Shown: positions 5,553-11,831 of the stretch, in pieces
Layout: every line of letters begins with the position of its first letter
Numbering within the stretch: position 1 is the stretch's first letter
DNA from: DASQFD01 sp035633255
Lineage (GTDB): Bacteria; Actinomycetota; Actinomycetes; Actinomycetales; Dermatophilaceae
Assembly: GCA_035633255.1 (NCBI GenBank)
Contig: DASQFD010000014.1
Coordinates: forward strand, 1 to 11,831
Length of the DNA stretch: 11,831 nucleotides
Direction: 5' to 3'
Program-made: the position numbers and the translations under genes
Notes under the pieces: generated by a model
Seen by the model: the letters and a program-made list of their open reading frames with translations, nothing else
Told to the model about the DNA's origin: nothing
Databases searched by the model: none

Positions 5553-6800
5553 CTACTTCAGGAAGTCCGGCACGTCGAGGTCGTCGCCCTCGTCGAAGGT
5601 GACCGAGCGCGGCGGTCCCTGCCGGACCGGCACCAGCGGCTCCGGGCGAGCCGACCCGAGGCCGTCCGGGGTGTGGTCCGCGCCGGGCGCCGCCGGGGCG
5701 CCGATGGACGCGCCGTTGGTGCCGGCGGCCGTGGCCGCACCGTTGGTGGCGCTGCCGTTGCTGGCCCCGTTGGTCGTGGGCGCCGGTCGGGCGGCCTGCG
5801 CCGTGGACCCGGCGATGCTCCCGAGGGCGCGGTCGTCGGAGCGGCGCAGCGGCGCGCCGCCGTCGAAGCCGGCCGCGATGACGGTGACCCGGACCTCGTC
5901 GCCGAGGGCGTCGTCGATGACGGCACCGAAGATGATGTTGGCCTCCGGGTGCGCCGCCTCCTGCACCAGGCGCGCCGCCTCGTTGATCTCGAAGAGCCCG
6001 AGGTCGCTGCCGCCCTGGATGGAGAGCAGCACGCCGTGGGCGCCGTCGATGCTCGCCTCGAGCAGCGGGCTGGAGATCGCCAGCTCGGCCGCCTGGACGG
6101 CGCGGTCCTCGCCGCGGGCCGAGCCGATGCCCATCAGCGCCGACCCGGCTCCCTGCATGACCGACTTGACGTCGGCGAAGTCCAGGTTGATCAGGCCGGG
6201 GGTGGTGATGAGGTCGGTGATGCCCTGTACGCCCGAGAGCAGGACCTGGTCGGCACTGCGGAAGGCGTCCAGCATCGAGACGGCCCGGTCGCTGATCGAG
6301 AGCAGCCGGTCGTTCGGGATGACGATGAGGGTGTCGACCTCCTCGCGCAGGCCCGCGATGCCGGACTCGGCCTGGTTGGCGCGCCGGCGGCCCTCGAAGG
6401 TGAACGGCCGGGTGACGACGCCGATGGTCAGGGCGCCGAGACCGCGGGCGATCCGCGCCACGACGGGTGCGCCGCCGGTGCCGGTGCCGCCTCCCTCGCC
6501 GGCGGTGACGAAGACCATGTCGGCACCCTTGAGCACCTCCTCGATCTCCTCCGCGTGGTCCTCGGCGGCGCGCTTGCCGACCTCGGGGTCGGCACCGGCC
6601 CCGAGCCCGCGGGTGAGCTCGCGTCCGATGTCGAGCTTGACGTCGGCGTCGCTCATGAGCAGCGCCTGCGCGTCGGTGTTGATGGCGATGAACTCCACGC
6701 CCTTGAGCCCGACGTCGATCATCCGGTTGATGGCGTTGACACCACCCCCGCCGATGCCGACGACCTTGATGACGGCCAGGTAGTTCTGCGGTGTAGCCAC
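5553..6800 (-). CDS. ftsZ: Cell division GTPase FtsZ
   Basis: A 415-residue bacterial tubulin that polymerises with GTP into the Z ring. The start reads M(GTG)ATPQNYLAVIKVVGIGGGG, a standard actinobacterial opening, and the upstream in-frame extension to 6908 is not used; AAAGG lies about ten bases before the GTG. Nucleotide-binding GGGGVNA (17-23), tubulin signature GGGTGTG (103-109), T7 loop NLDFADV (205-211), and the C-terminal subdomain (about 215-315) are all intact. The linker (about 320-400) is rich in Asn, Gly, Ala, Thr and Pro. The tail DDLDVPDFLK (406-415) is the conserved docking peptide for SepF and FtsW. A 284-bp intergenic region upstream separates it from ftsQ and holds its candidate promoter. 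Hairpins follow the stop. Confidence 0.99.
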   Translation of the reverse strand: MATPQNYLAVIKVVGIGGGGVNAINRMIDVGLKGVEFIAINTDAQALLMSDADVKLDIGRELTRGLGAGADPEVGKRAAEDHAEEIEEVLKGADMVFVTAGEGGGTGTGGAPVVARIARGLGALTIGVVTRPFTFEGRRRANQAESGIAGLREEVDTLIVIPNDRLLSISDRAVSMLDAFRSADQVLLSGVQGITDLITTPGLINLDFADVKSVMQGAGSALMGIGSARGEDRAVQAAELAISSPLLEASIDGAHGVLLSIQGGSDLGLFEINEAARLVQEAAHPEANIIFGAVIDDALGDEVRVTVIAAGFDGGAPLRRSDDRALGSIAGSTAQAARPAPTTNGASNGSATNGAATAAGTNGASIGAPAAPGADHTPDGLGSARPEPLVPVRQGPPRSVTFDEGDDLDVPDFLK

Positions 6801-6923
6801 GATGGAGGCCTTTCGATGGTTCGGTCCGGTGGTGCTGGGGGTGCCGATGCGCCGTCGCCCGGGGCGGCTAGACCCTCGACCTTGAGTTGACAGTAACGGT
6901 TTGGTCACGACTCCGTTGCGACG

Positions 6924-6952
6924 ACGCTAGGCGGGAGGGGGAGGCCGACCAA
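6924..6952 (-). promoter_or_regulatory. Candidate ftsZ promoter
   Basis: On the minus strand TTGGTC (6952-6947) and TAGCGT (6929-6924) are 17 bases apart; the -35 box keeps TTG and the -10 box keeps TAnnnT. Transcription would start near 6917, leaving a leader of about 117 bases before the GTG. The leader contains an AT-richer stretch (6884-6903, minus CCGTTACTGTCAACTCAAGG). Other promoters may lie within ftsQ; none was searched for experimentally. Confidence 0.4.
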
Positions 6953-6966
6953 CGCCATCGGTCGGC
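6944..6966. promoter_or_regulatory. Inverted repeat over the ftsZ -35 box
   Basis: GCCGACC (6944-6950) and GGTCGGC (6960-6966) are perfect 7-bp arms with a 9-base centre. One arm overlaps the candidate -35 box, which fits an operator. It could instead be a weak terminator hairpin of the ftsQ transcript, as it lies about 120 bases after the ftsQ stop. Confidence 0.4.
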
Positions 6967-6983
6967 GTGTCGCGAGTCGTGTC
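6967..6983 (-). promoter_or_regulatory. Two GACAC boxes upstream of ftsZ, possible WhiA site
   Basis: On the minus strand GACAC occurs at 6983-6979 and 6971-6967, same orientation, 12 bases apart, ending 14 bases before the candidate -35 box. GACAC is the core motif bound by the division regulator WhiA in Streptomyces, where ftsZ is a direct target. The assignment here is by motif and position only; whiA is not in this window. Confidence 0.35.
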
Positions 6984-7062
6984 GTCGAATCACGGGCCAG
7001 TTGCGGTAGGCCGGTCACTCCAGCCCCAGCAGCACCAGGCGCACCCGGCCCGTCATCGGCGA

Positions 7063-7077
7063 GCCGCTCGAGGCGGC
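7063..7077. terminator. Short hairpin just after ftsQ
   Basis: GCCGC and GCGGC pair over a 5-base loop, seven bases after the ftsQ stop. The stem is short and there is no T-run. It is weak support for an end of the ftsW-murG-murC-ftsQ transcript. Confidence 0.25.
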
Positions 7078-7084
7078 CCTCCGC

Positions 7085-7963
7085 TCAGCGCGTGACGGGG
7101 GTGTCCGGCGCGCTGACGTCGATGACCGCGGGCTCGGTCCCCAGCAGCGCCTGCAGCACGGCCACCTTCTTCGCCTCCTGGCCCCGGCCGCCCCACACCA
7201 CGGTCACCTTGCCGAGCTGCAGGGTGAGCAGGTTCGCGCTGCTGACGCGGATCGAGGAGACCCGCTCGGCCAGCCCGCTGGGCAGCGCGTCCAGCAGGGC
7301 CAGCGCCGCCGCGAGGGACTCCGGCGAGGTCCCCGTGCTCGAGGTGGCCGTCACGACCGGGACGCCCCGGGGCGCGGTGCGCACGACGCCGTACCGGACG
7401 CCCGTCCGGTCCACGACCTCCAGTTGACCTTCAGGGTTGCGCAGCACCAGGGCCGGGGTGCGCGGCAGGACGCGCACGACGACGGTCCGCGGCCAGGACC
7501 GCTCGACGGCCACCTCCGCCAGGGCTGCGCGGGTCCGGACCCGCGCCTCGACGTCGGCGGTGTCCACGCGGGCCAGCGGGAGGCCGACCGGCACGTCCGC
7601 GAGCGCGCGGACCGCGGTCGCCTCCGCGCCCGAGACACCCTGCACCTGCAGGTCCTCGACGGCGAGCACCGGACTCCAGCCGACCAGCCAGACCAGCCCG
7701 GCGACGACAGCGGCGGCGAGCGCTCCCCACCCGGCCTGCCGCCACCGTCGGCGCCGGCCGGCCCGGGCCCGCTCCTCGAAGCGGGCGGTCGCGGGTGCGA
7801 TACGCGCGTCGCCGCCCCGGCGCGAAGCGCCGCCCGGCACGGCGTTTCGTGCGGTGGGGGGCGGGACCCGCGGCGCCTGGCGCGCGGTCCCGGAGGCGGG
7901 CCGACCCGGCTCGCCCGCCCGCCGGCGGGAGGGGCGGGCAGCGGGGGGCTGGGGGCGGCTCAC
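7085..7963 (-). CDS. ftsQ: Cell division protein FtsQ
   Basis: A 292-residue single-pass membrane protein of the divisome that joins FtsB/FtsL and regulates septal synthesis. The cytoplasmic N-terminus (1-78) is long and rich in Arg, Pro and Ala. The membrane helix is about 79-97 (GWGALAAAVVAGLVWLVGW). The POTRA domain follows at about 101-170 (AVEDLQVQGVSGAEATAVRA at the start and RSWPRTVVVRVLPRTPALVL near the end). The beta domain is in the rest, with LLTLQLGKVTVVWGG near 245-260. GTG at 7963 overlaps the murC stop by four bases, and GGAGGAG lies six bases upstream, a strong binding site inside murC. It is the last gene of the compact ftsW-murG-murC-ftsQ block. Confidence 0.95.
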   Translation of the reverse strand: MSRPQPPAARPSRRRAGEPGRPASGTARQAPRVPPPTARNAVPGGASRRGGDARIAPATARFEERARAGRRRRWRQAGWGALAAAVVAGLVWLVGWSPVLAVEDLQVQGVSGAEATAVRALADVPVGLPLARVDTADVEARVRTRAALAEVAVERSWPRTVVVRVLPRTPALVLRNPEGQLEVVDRTGVRYGVVRTAPRGVPVVTATSSTGTSPESLAAALALLDALPSGLAERVSSIRVSSANLLTLQLGKVTVVWGGRGQEAKKVAVLQALLGTEPAVIDVSAPDTPVTR

Positions 7964-9414
7964 CGTCGCTCCTCCTGCAGCGCGCGCAGGAGCAGGGGGG
8001 CCAGGGTCGTGACGGTCCCGGCGCCGACGGTGAGGACCAGGTCCCCGGGACGGCAGCGGCGGGCCACCGCGCGGGCCGCCGCCTCGAAGCCCGGCTCGAC
8101 GGCGACGGCCCGGTCACCGCCCAGCCGGGTGAGGTGGGCGGCGACCAGGTGCGAGCCGACCCCCTCGATCGGGTCCTCGCGGGCGCCGTAGACCTCGAGC
8201 AGGACGACGTCGTCGGCCGGGGCCAGCGCGGCGGCGAAGCCGTCCGCGAAGTCGCGGGTGCGGGTGAAGAGGTGCGGCTGGAACACCACGTGCAGCGAGC
8301 CACCCCGGGCCCGCGCCATGGCCGACGCGGTGCCGACGACGGCGGTGACCTTGCCGACGTTGTGGGCGTAGTCGTCGACGACGGTGACCCCGCCGACCTC
8401 GCCGCGAACCTCGAAGCGCCGCCGCGCGCCGGAGAAGCCGTCCAGCCCCTCCAGCACCGCCTCCGGGTCGGCCCCCAGGCCCGCGGTCGCGGCGAGGTAG
8501 GCCGCGCAGGCGTCCTCGACGTTGTGCGCGCCGGGCACGCCGAGGCGCAGCACCCGCGGCACACCGTCGGGCCCGACGAGCGTGGACGTGCTGCCCATCC
8601 CCGCCGCCCGGGTGCCCCGCACCCGCAGGGCGGCGCGGGGGTCCCGGCCGTAGGTGAGCACCCGCCGCCCGGCGGCCCGCGCGGCCTCGGCCAGCGCCCG
8701 CGACCCGGCGTCGTCGGCGCCGGCGAGAAGCAGCCCACCGGGACGCACCGAGGCGGCGAACGCGGCATACGCCTCGCGGAGCCGCTCGTAGGTGCCGTAG
8801 AAGTCCAGGTGGTCCGGCTGGACGTTGGTGACCACGGCGACCTCGGGCCGGTAGACGAGGAACGACCCGTCGCTCTCGTCGGCCTCCACCACCACGGTGC
8901 CGCTGCCGGTCCAGGCGGCGTTGGTCCACTCCCCCGACACGGGCAGCTCCCCGCCGAGGGCGAACGACGGGTCCAGCCCCGCGGCCCGCAGCGCGACCGT
9001 GAGCATCGAGGCGGTCGTCGTCTTGCCGTTCGCGCCCGCGACCGCGACCACCCGCGCGCCGGTCGTCGCCGAGGCGAGCGCCTGCGCACGGTGCAGCACC
9101 CGCCGCCCCCCGGCCCGGGCGGCGGCGAGCTCGGGCGTGCCCTCCCGGACGGCGGAGGAGACGACCACCGTGTCGACCCCCTCGAGATGGGCGACGTCGT
9201 GACCGACGCGCACCCGCGCCCCCGCCGCCCCCAGCGCCTCCAGCGTGGCGGAGTCCGCCGTGTCGCACCCGCTCACCGGCACGCCGCGGCCCAGGAGGAT
9301 GCGCACGACGGCCGACATCCCGGCCCCTCCGGCGGCGAGCACGTGCACGTGGCCCAGCGCGTCCGGCCCGGGGACCGGCGCGGTGAAGTCGAAGCGGTCG
9401 TCGACGCCGTCCAC
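7960..9414 (-). CDS. murC: UDP-N-acetylmuramate--L-alanine ligase MurC
   Basis: A 484-residue cytoplasmic ligase that adds L-alanine to UDP-MurNAc with ATP, the first peptide step in peptidoglycan precursor synthesis. The N-terminal substrate domain has HVLAAGGAGMSAV (24-36). The ATP-binding P-loop is AGANGKTTT (126-134), followed by VVEADESDGSF (175-185) and TNVQPDHLDFYGTYE (196-210). GAHNVEDACAAYLA (294-307) and the C-terminal domain start RRFEVRGEVGGVTVVDDYAH (331-350) follow. Two residues differ from common MurC motifs: GTHGKT is GANGKT, and DDYAHHP is DDYAHNV. GTG at 9414 lies 4 bp after murG, with GGAGG about ten bases upstream. It overlaps ftsQ by GTGA. The aligned order of domains and the AHNVxDA motif make MurC more likely than Mpl. 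Confidence 0.95.
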   Translation of the reverse strand: MDGVDDRFDFTAPVPGPDALGHVHVLAAGGAGMSAVVRILLGRGVPVSGCDTADSATLEALGAAGARVRVGHDVAHLEGVDTVVVSSAVREGTPELAAARAGGRRVLHRAQALASATTGARVVAVAGANGKTTTASMLTVALRAAGLDPSFALGGELPVSGEWTNAAWTGSGTVVVEADESDGSFLVYRPEVAVVTNVQPDHLDFYGTYERLREAYAAFAASVRPGGLLLAGADDAGSRALAEAARAAGRRVLTYGRDPRAALRVRGTRAAGMGSTSTLVGPDGVPRVLRLGVPGAHNVEDACAAYLAATAGLGADPEAVLEGLDGFSGARRRFEVRGEVGGVTVVDDYAHNVGKVTAVVGTASAMARARGGSLHVVFQPHLFTRTRDFADGFAAALAPADDVVLLEVYGAREDPIEGVGSHLVAAHLTRLGGDRAVAVEPGFEAAARAVARRCRPGDLVLTVGAGTVTTLAPLLLRALQEERR

Positions 9415-9418
9415 GCCG

Positions 9419-10534
9419 TCACGCCCTCCGGCGGCCGCGGACGGCGTCCTCGACGAGGGCCGCGAGGAGCTCGTCGCCGCCCCGCTCCCCCACGGACGCG
9501 GCCGCCCCGGACATCGCCTCGAGCCGAGGGGCGTCGTGCAGCAGCGCGGGGACGTGCTCGAGCACCCAGGCCGTGGCCAGCTCGGCGTCGTCGACCAGCA
9601 GGCCGCCGCCGGCGGCGACGACGCCGGCGGCGTTGAGGCGCTGCTCGCCGTTGCCGATGGGCAGGGGGACGTAGACCGCCGGGAGGCCCACGGCGGTGAG
9701 CTCGCACACCGTGCTGGCGCCGGCGCGGGCGAGCACCAGGTCCGCGGCGGCGTAGGCCAGGTCCATGCGGTCGACGTAGGGCACGACGACGTAGGGCGGT
9801 CCCACCCCCGCCGGGACGACGTCGAACTCCTTACCCGCGCCGGTGACGTGCAGCACCTGCACGCCGGCGGCGCGCAGCCCGTCGACCGCCCCGGCGAAGG
9901 CGTCGTTGAGCCGCTGGGCGCCCAGCGAGCCGCCCGTGACGAGGAGGGTCGGCCAGCGCCCGTCCAGGCCGAAGTGGGCCAGGCCCTCCTCGCGGCGGGC
10001 CGCCCGGTCCAGCAGCGCGACCTCGCGGCGCAACGGCATACCGGTCACCGTCGCGCGCGGCAGGGGGGTGCCGGGGAAGGTGACGGCGACCGAGGTCGCC
10101 ACGCGGGCCCCGAGCCGGTTGGCCACCCCCGGGCGCGCGTTCTGCTCGTGGACAACCACCGGGACCCCGCGCCGGCGGGCCGCGAGGTATGCCGGTGCGC
10201 TGACGTAGCCGCCGAAGCCCACCACCACCTCCGCCCCGGTCTCCTCGATGGCGGTCCCCGCCGCGGCCACGGCCCGGCGCAGGGCGGCCGGCAGGCGCAG
10301 CAGGTCGGCGGAGGGCCGCCTCGGGAGCGGGACGCGGGGCACCAGCCGCAGCTCGTAGCCGCGGGACGGGACCAGGCGGCTCTCCAGGCCCTCGGCGGTG
10401 CCGAGGGCGGCGACCCGCACGTCCTCGTGCCGCCGGCGAAGCGCGTCGGCGAGCGCGAGCAGCGGCGAGACGTGGCCCGCGGTGCCACCACCGGCCAGCA
10501 GGACCGAGCGGGGCCCGGGCGGGGCTGCGCTCAC
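9419..10534 (-). CDS. murG: UDP-GlcNAc transferase MurG (lipid II synthesis)
   Basis: A 371-residue membrane-associated GT-B glycosyltransferase that adds GlcNAc to lipid I to make lipid II. Motifs are GGGTAGHVSP (15-24, the usual second-Gly position reads Ala), VVGFGGYVSAP (104-114), VHEQNARPGVANR (128-140), VTGMPLR (163-169), VTGGSLGAQRLN (199-210) and the UDP-GlcNAc pocket ARAGASTVCELTAVGLP (269-285) with GNGEQRLNA (294-302), an actinobacterial version of the usual DHQ-NA segment. The GTG start at 10534 overlaps the ftsW stop by four bases (GTGA) and has no visible ribosome binding site, so it probably relies on translation of ftsW. It holds two GTATGCCG words. Confidence 0.97.
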   Translation of the reverse strand: MSAAPPGPRSVLLAGGGTAGHVSPLLALADALRRRHEDVRVAALGTAEGLESRLVPSRGYELRLVPRVPLPRRPSADLLRLPAALRRAVAAAGTAIEETGAEVVVGFGGYVSAPAYLAARRRGVPVVVHEQNARPGVANRLGARVATSVAVTFPGTPLPRATVTGMPLRREVALLDRAARREEGLAHFGLDGRWPTLLVTGGSLGAQRLNDAFAGAVDGLRAAGVQVLHVTGAGKEFDVVPAGVGPPYVVVPYVDRMDLAYAAADLVLARAGASTVCELTAVGLPAVYVPLPIGNGEQRLNAAGVVAAGGGLLVDDAELATAWVLEHVPALLHDAPRLEAMSGAAASVGERGGDELLAALVEDAVRGRRRA

Positions 10535-11831
10535 CGGCGGGCCCGGCGGCGTGGCCCCGTCGTCGGCAGCACGGCGACCGAGCGACGCACCAGCGACGGC
10601 CGCGACGAGAGCGCCTCGGCGCACCCCGGCTCCGCGCGCGCGAAGGACAGCAGGATGCCCAGGGCCAGCATCGTGGTCACGAGCGAGGAGCCGCCGGAGG
10701 AGACCAGGGGGAGCGGGACGCCGATGACCGGGAGGAGGCCGATGACCGAGCCGACGTTGATCATCGCCTGGCCGATGATCCACGCCAGGATGCCGGCCGT
10801 GGCGACGCGGACGAAGAAGTCGCTGCTGCGCAGGACCAGCCGGTAGCAGACGAGCGCGAGGGCGGCGAAGAGGGCGAGCACGACCAGCGTGCCGGGCAGC
10901 CCGAGCTCCTCACCGATGATGGCGAAGATGAAGTCGTTGTGCGGTTCGGAGAGCCAGTTCCACTTCTCGCGGCTGGCCCCCAGGCCCAGGCCGAACCACC
11001 CGCCGTCGGCGAGGGCGTACCGCCCGTGGATCGGCTGACGGGCGCTGCCCCAGACGTTGGTGTCGCGCCCGAGCCAGACGTCGAGCCGGTCCAGCCGGTT
11101 GGCGCTGGTCACCACCATGACGGTGGTCAGTGCGGCGAAGGCGGCGAACGCGAACGCGAACCACCGGGCCGGCACGCCCGCGGCGTAGAGCGTCGCGGCG
11201 ATGATCAGGCCGATCACGAGCACGGTCCCGAGGTCGTGGCCGAGCAGCACGAGCAGGACCGCGACGGCCGCCAGCGGGAAGAGGTACGGCACGACGACGT
11301 GCCCGAGCCGGCCGAGGTGGGGCCGCTTGGCGGTGAGCACCAGCGCGCCGGTGAGGATGAGCCCGACCTTGACCAGCTCGGAGGGCTGCAGGGTCACCGG
11401 GCCGTAGTGGATCCAGTTCCGGTTGCCGTTGACCTCCTCGCCCAGCGGGCTGAAGACGAGCAGCTGGAGGGCGACCGCGACGAGGAAGGCGGGGAACGCC
11501 AGCCGCTTCCACGTCGTCACCGAGAGCCGGGACGCCACGACGAGGGCGATGGTTCCGATGGCCGCGAACCTCAGCTGCCCCAGGAAGATCGTGTATGCCG
11601 ACCCGGACCGGGTGTCGTCCAGGCTCTCGATCGCCGAGGCGGAGAGCACCATGATGAGCCCGAAGACCACGAGCGCCGCCGTCAGTCCAAGCAGCGCGTA
11701 GTAGGTCGTCACGGGGGACTCGAAGCGCGCCGCCCAGGCAGCGGCGCGCGTGGCGACCGGCTCCTCGCCCCGGGCCGGGCCTCGGGTGCCGCCCGGGGCC
11801 GGGCCTCGGGTGCCGCCCGGGGCCGGGCCTC
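10531..11831 (-). CDS. ftsW: Septal peptidoglycan polymerase FtsW (SEDS family), 5' end off-window
   Basis: A SEDS-family glycosyltransferase that polymerises lipid II at the septum with its partner class B PBP. Motifs after the first helix (YYALLGLTAALVVFGLIMVL) are NGNRNWI and QPSELVK, GHDLGTVL, LGLGASREKWNWLSEPHNDF with IFAIIGEELG, and GVPLPLVSSGGSS near the last helix. Ten helices fit the family. The tail is Arg-rich. GTG at 11712 is the first possible start in frame, but it has no binding site and the codons upstream (RFESP-TTYY) match the usual sequence before helix 1. No stop occurs up to the edge, so at least 39 more residues precede it, including Gly/Pro/Arg octads. Its stop overlaps murG. 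The next gene upstream should be murD, by usual order. Confidence 0.97.
   Translation of the reverse strand, partial: GPAPGGTRGPAPGGTRGPARGEEPVATRAAAWAARFESPVTTYYALLGLTAALVVFGLIMVLSASAIESLDDTRSGSAYTIFLGQLRFAAIGTIALVVASRLSVTTWKRLAFPAFLVAVALQLLVFSPLGEEVNGNRNWIHYGPVTLQPSELVKVGLILTGALVLTAKRPHLGRLGHVVVPYLFPLAAVAVLLVLLGHDLGTVLVIGLIIAATLYAAGVPARWFAFAFAAFAALTTVMVVTSANRLDRLDVWLGRDTNVWGSARQPIHGRYALADGGWFGLGLGASREKWNWLSEPHNDFIFAIIGEELGLPGTLVVLALFAALALVCYRLVLRSSDFFVRVATAGILAWIIGQAMINVGSVIGLLPVIGVPLPLVSSGGSSLVTTMLALGILLSFARAEPGCAEALSSRPSLVRRSVAVLPTTGPRRRARR
11775..11831 (-). repeat. 24-bp tandem repeat at the right edge, in the ftsW N-terminal coding region
   Basis: The period is 24: CCGGGCCTC recurs on the plus strand at 11775, 11799 and 11823. 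In the ftsW frame it encodes the octad RGPAPGGT, at least two full copies plus a diverged third. The array continues past the window edge. Confidence 0.85.

Larger units (their letters stand above)
3652..11600. repeat. Dispersed 8-mer GTATGCCG, eight copies
   Basis: Plus-strand copies are at 3652-3659, 10187-10194 and 11593-11600. Minus-strand copies (CGGCATAC on plus) are at 3835-3842, 4429-4436, 5391-5398, 8763-8770 and 10034-10041. All are inside genes: sepF (2), yggS, pgeF, murC, murG (2) and ftsW. The coordinates span the first to the last copy. No shared flanking sequence was found beyond the 8-mer. Confidence 0.85.

Noticed and set aside
5038..6783. 581-codon plus-strand open frame antisense to ftsZ and pgeF
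   Set aside because: No recognisable domain; composition is Ser/Arg/Pro-rich, as expected for the antisense of GC-rich genes.
6887..6892. Perfect TTGACA on the plus strand upstream of ftsZ
   Set aside because: No matching -10 box 16-19 bases downstream on that strand and no plus-strand gene follows.
7015..7056. 13-residue minus-strand open frame, Leu-rich, between ftsQ and ftsZ
   Set aside because: No good ribosome binding site and no sign of attenuation; chance is sufficient.
7795..9636. 613-codon plus-strand open frame antisense to murC
   Set aside because: No domain and Gly/Arg/Ala-rich; murC on the other strand has all family motifs.
1..11831. Hidden defence system, mobile element or CRISPR array
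   Set aside because: Every sizeable stretch is covered by a recognised housekeeping gene, and the gaps are all under 300 bp with no transposase, integrase, att-like or spacer-repeat pattern.

Overview
This window is a division and cell-wall (dcw) segment from a very GC-rich actinobacterium. The gene set and order fit the order Micrococcales, perhaps near the Intrasporangiaceae. This placement is inferred from DivIVA, SepF and MurG features, GTG starts, GC-rich codons and synteny; no database search was run. All 12 recognised genes lie on the minus strand, so transcription runs from position 11831 towards 1. No RNA gene, insertion sequence, prophage, CRISPR array or defence gene was seen.

In order of transcription, ftsW (cut at the right edge), murG, murC and ftsQ form a tightly packed block with 4-bp GTGA overlaps or a 4-bp gap. 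They polymerise septal glycan, make lipid II, ligate L-Ala to UDP-MurNAc, and bridge the divisome. A 284-bp intergenic region follows, holding a candidate ftsZ promoter, an inverted repeat over its -35 box and two GACAC boxes that resemble WhiA sites. Then come ftsZ, a strong hairpin pair, and pgeF-yggS (purine nucleoside/laccase-fold enzyme and PLP homeostasis protein, overlapping by GTGA). After these are sepF (membrane anchor of FtsZ), yggT (small membrane protein) and divIVA/wag31 (polar growth scaffold). The left end has a TraR/DksA zinc-finger regulator with a long lysine/alanine-rich repeat tail and its own candidate promoter, then lspA (cut at the left edge).

The genes are ordinary housekeeping genes, so the unusual signals lie in the DNA and in low-complexity parts. 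The best one is an 8-mer, GTATGCCG. It occurs eight times on both strands in six genes, in four different reading contexts, and accounts for eight of the ten TAT/ATA trinucleotide sites I found in the whole window. It brings rare codons (ATA, TAT, GCA, TTG) into otherwise GC-rich genes. This looks like selection on the DNA word itself. Other notable items are a near-perfect palindrome at the expected 5' end of the dksA-like mRNA, tandem peptide repeats in three genes (DksA-like, DivIVA twice, FtsW N-terminus), and Asn replacing the usual His in two MurC motifs.
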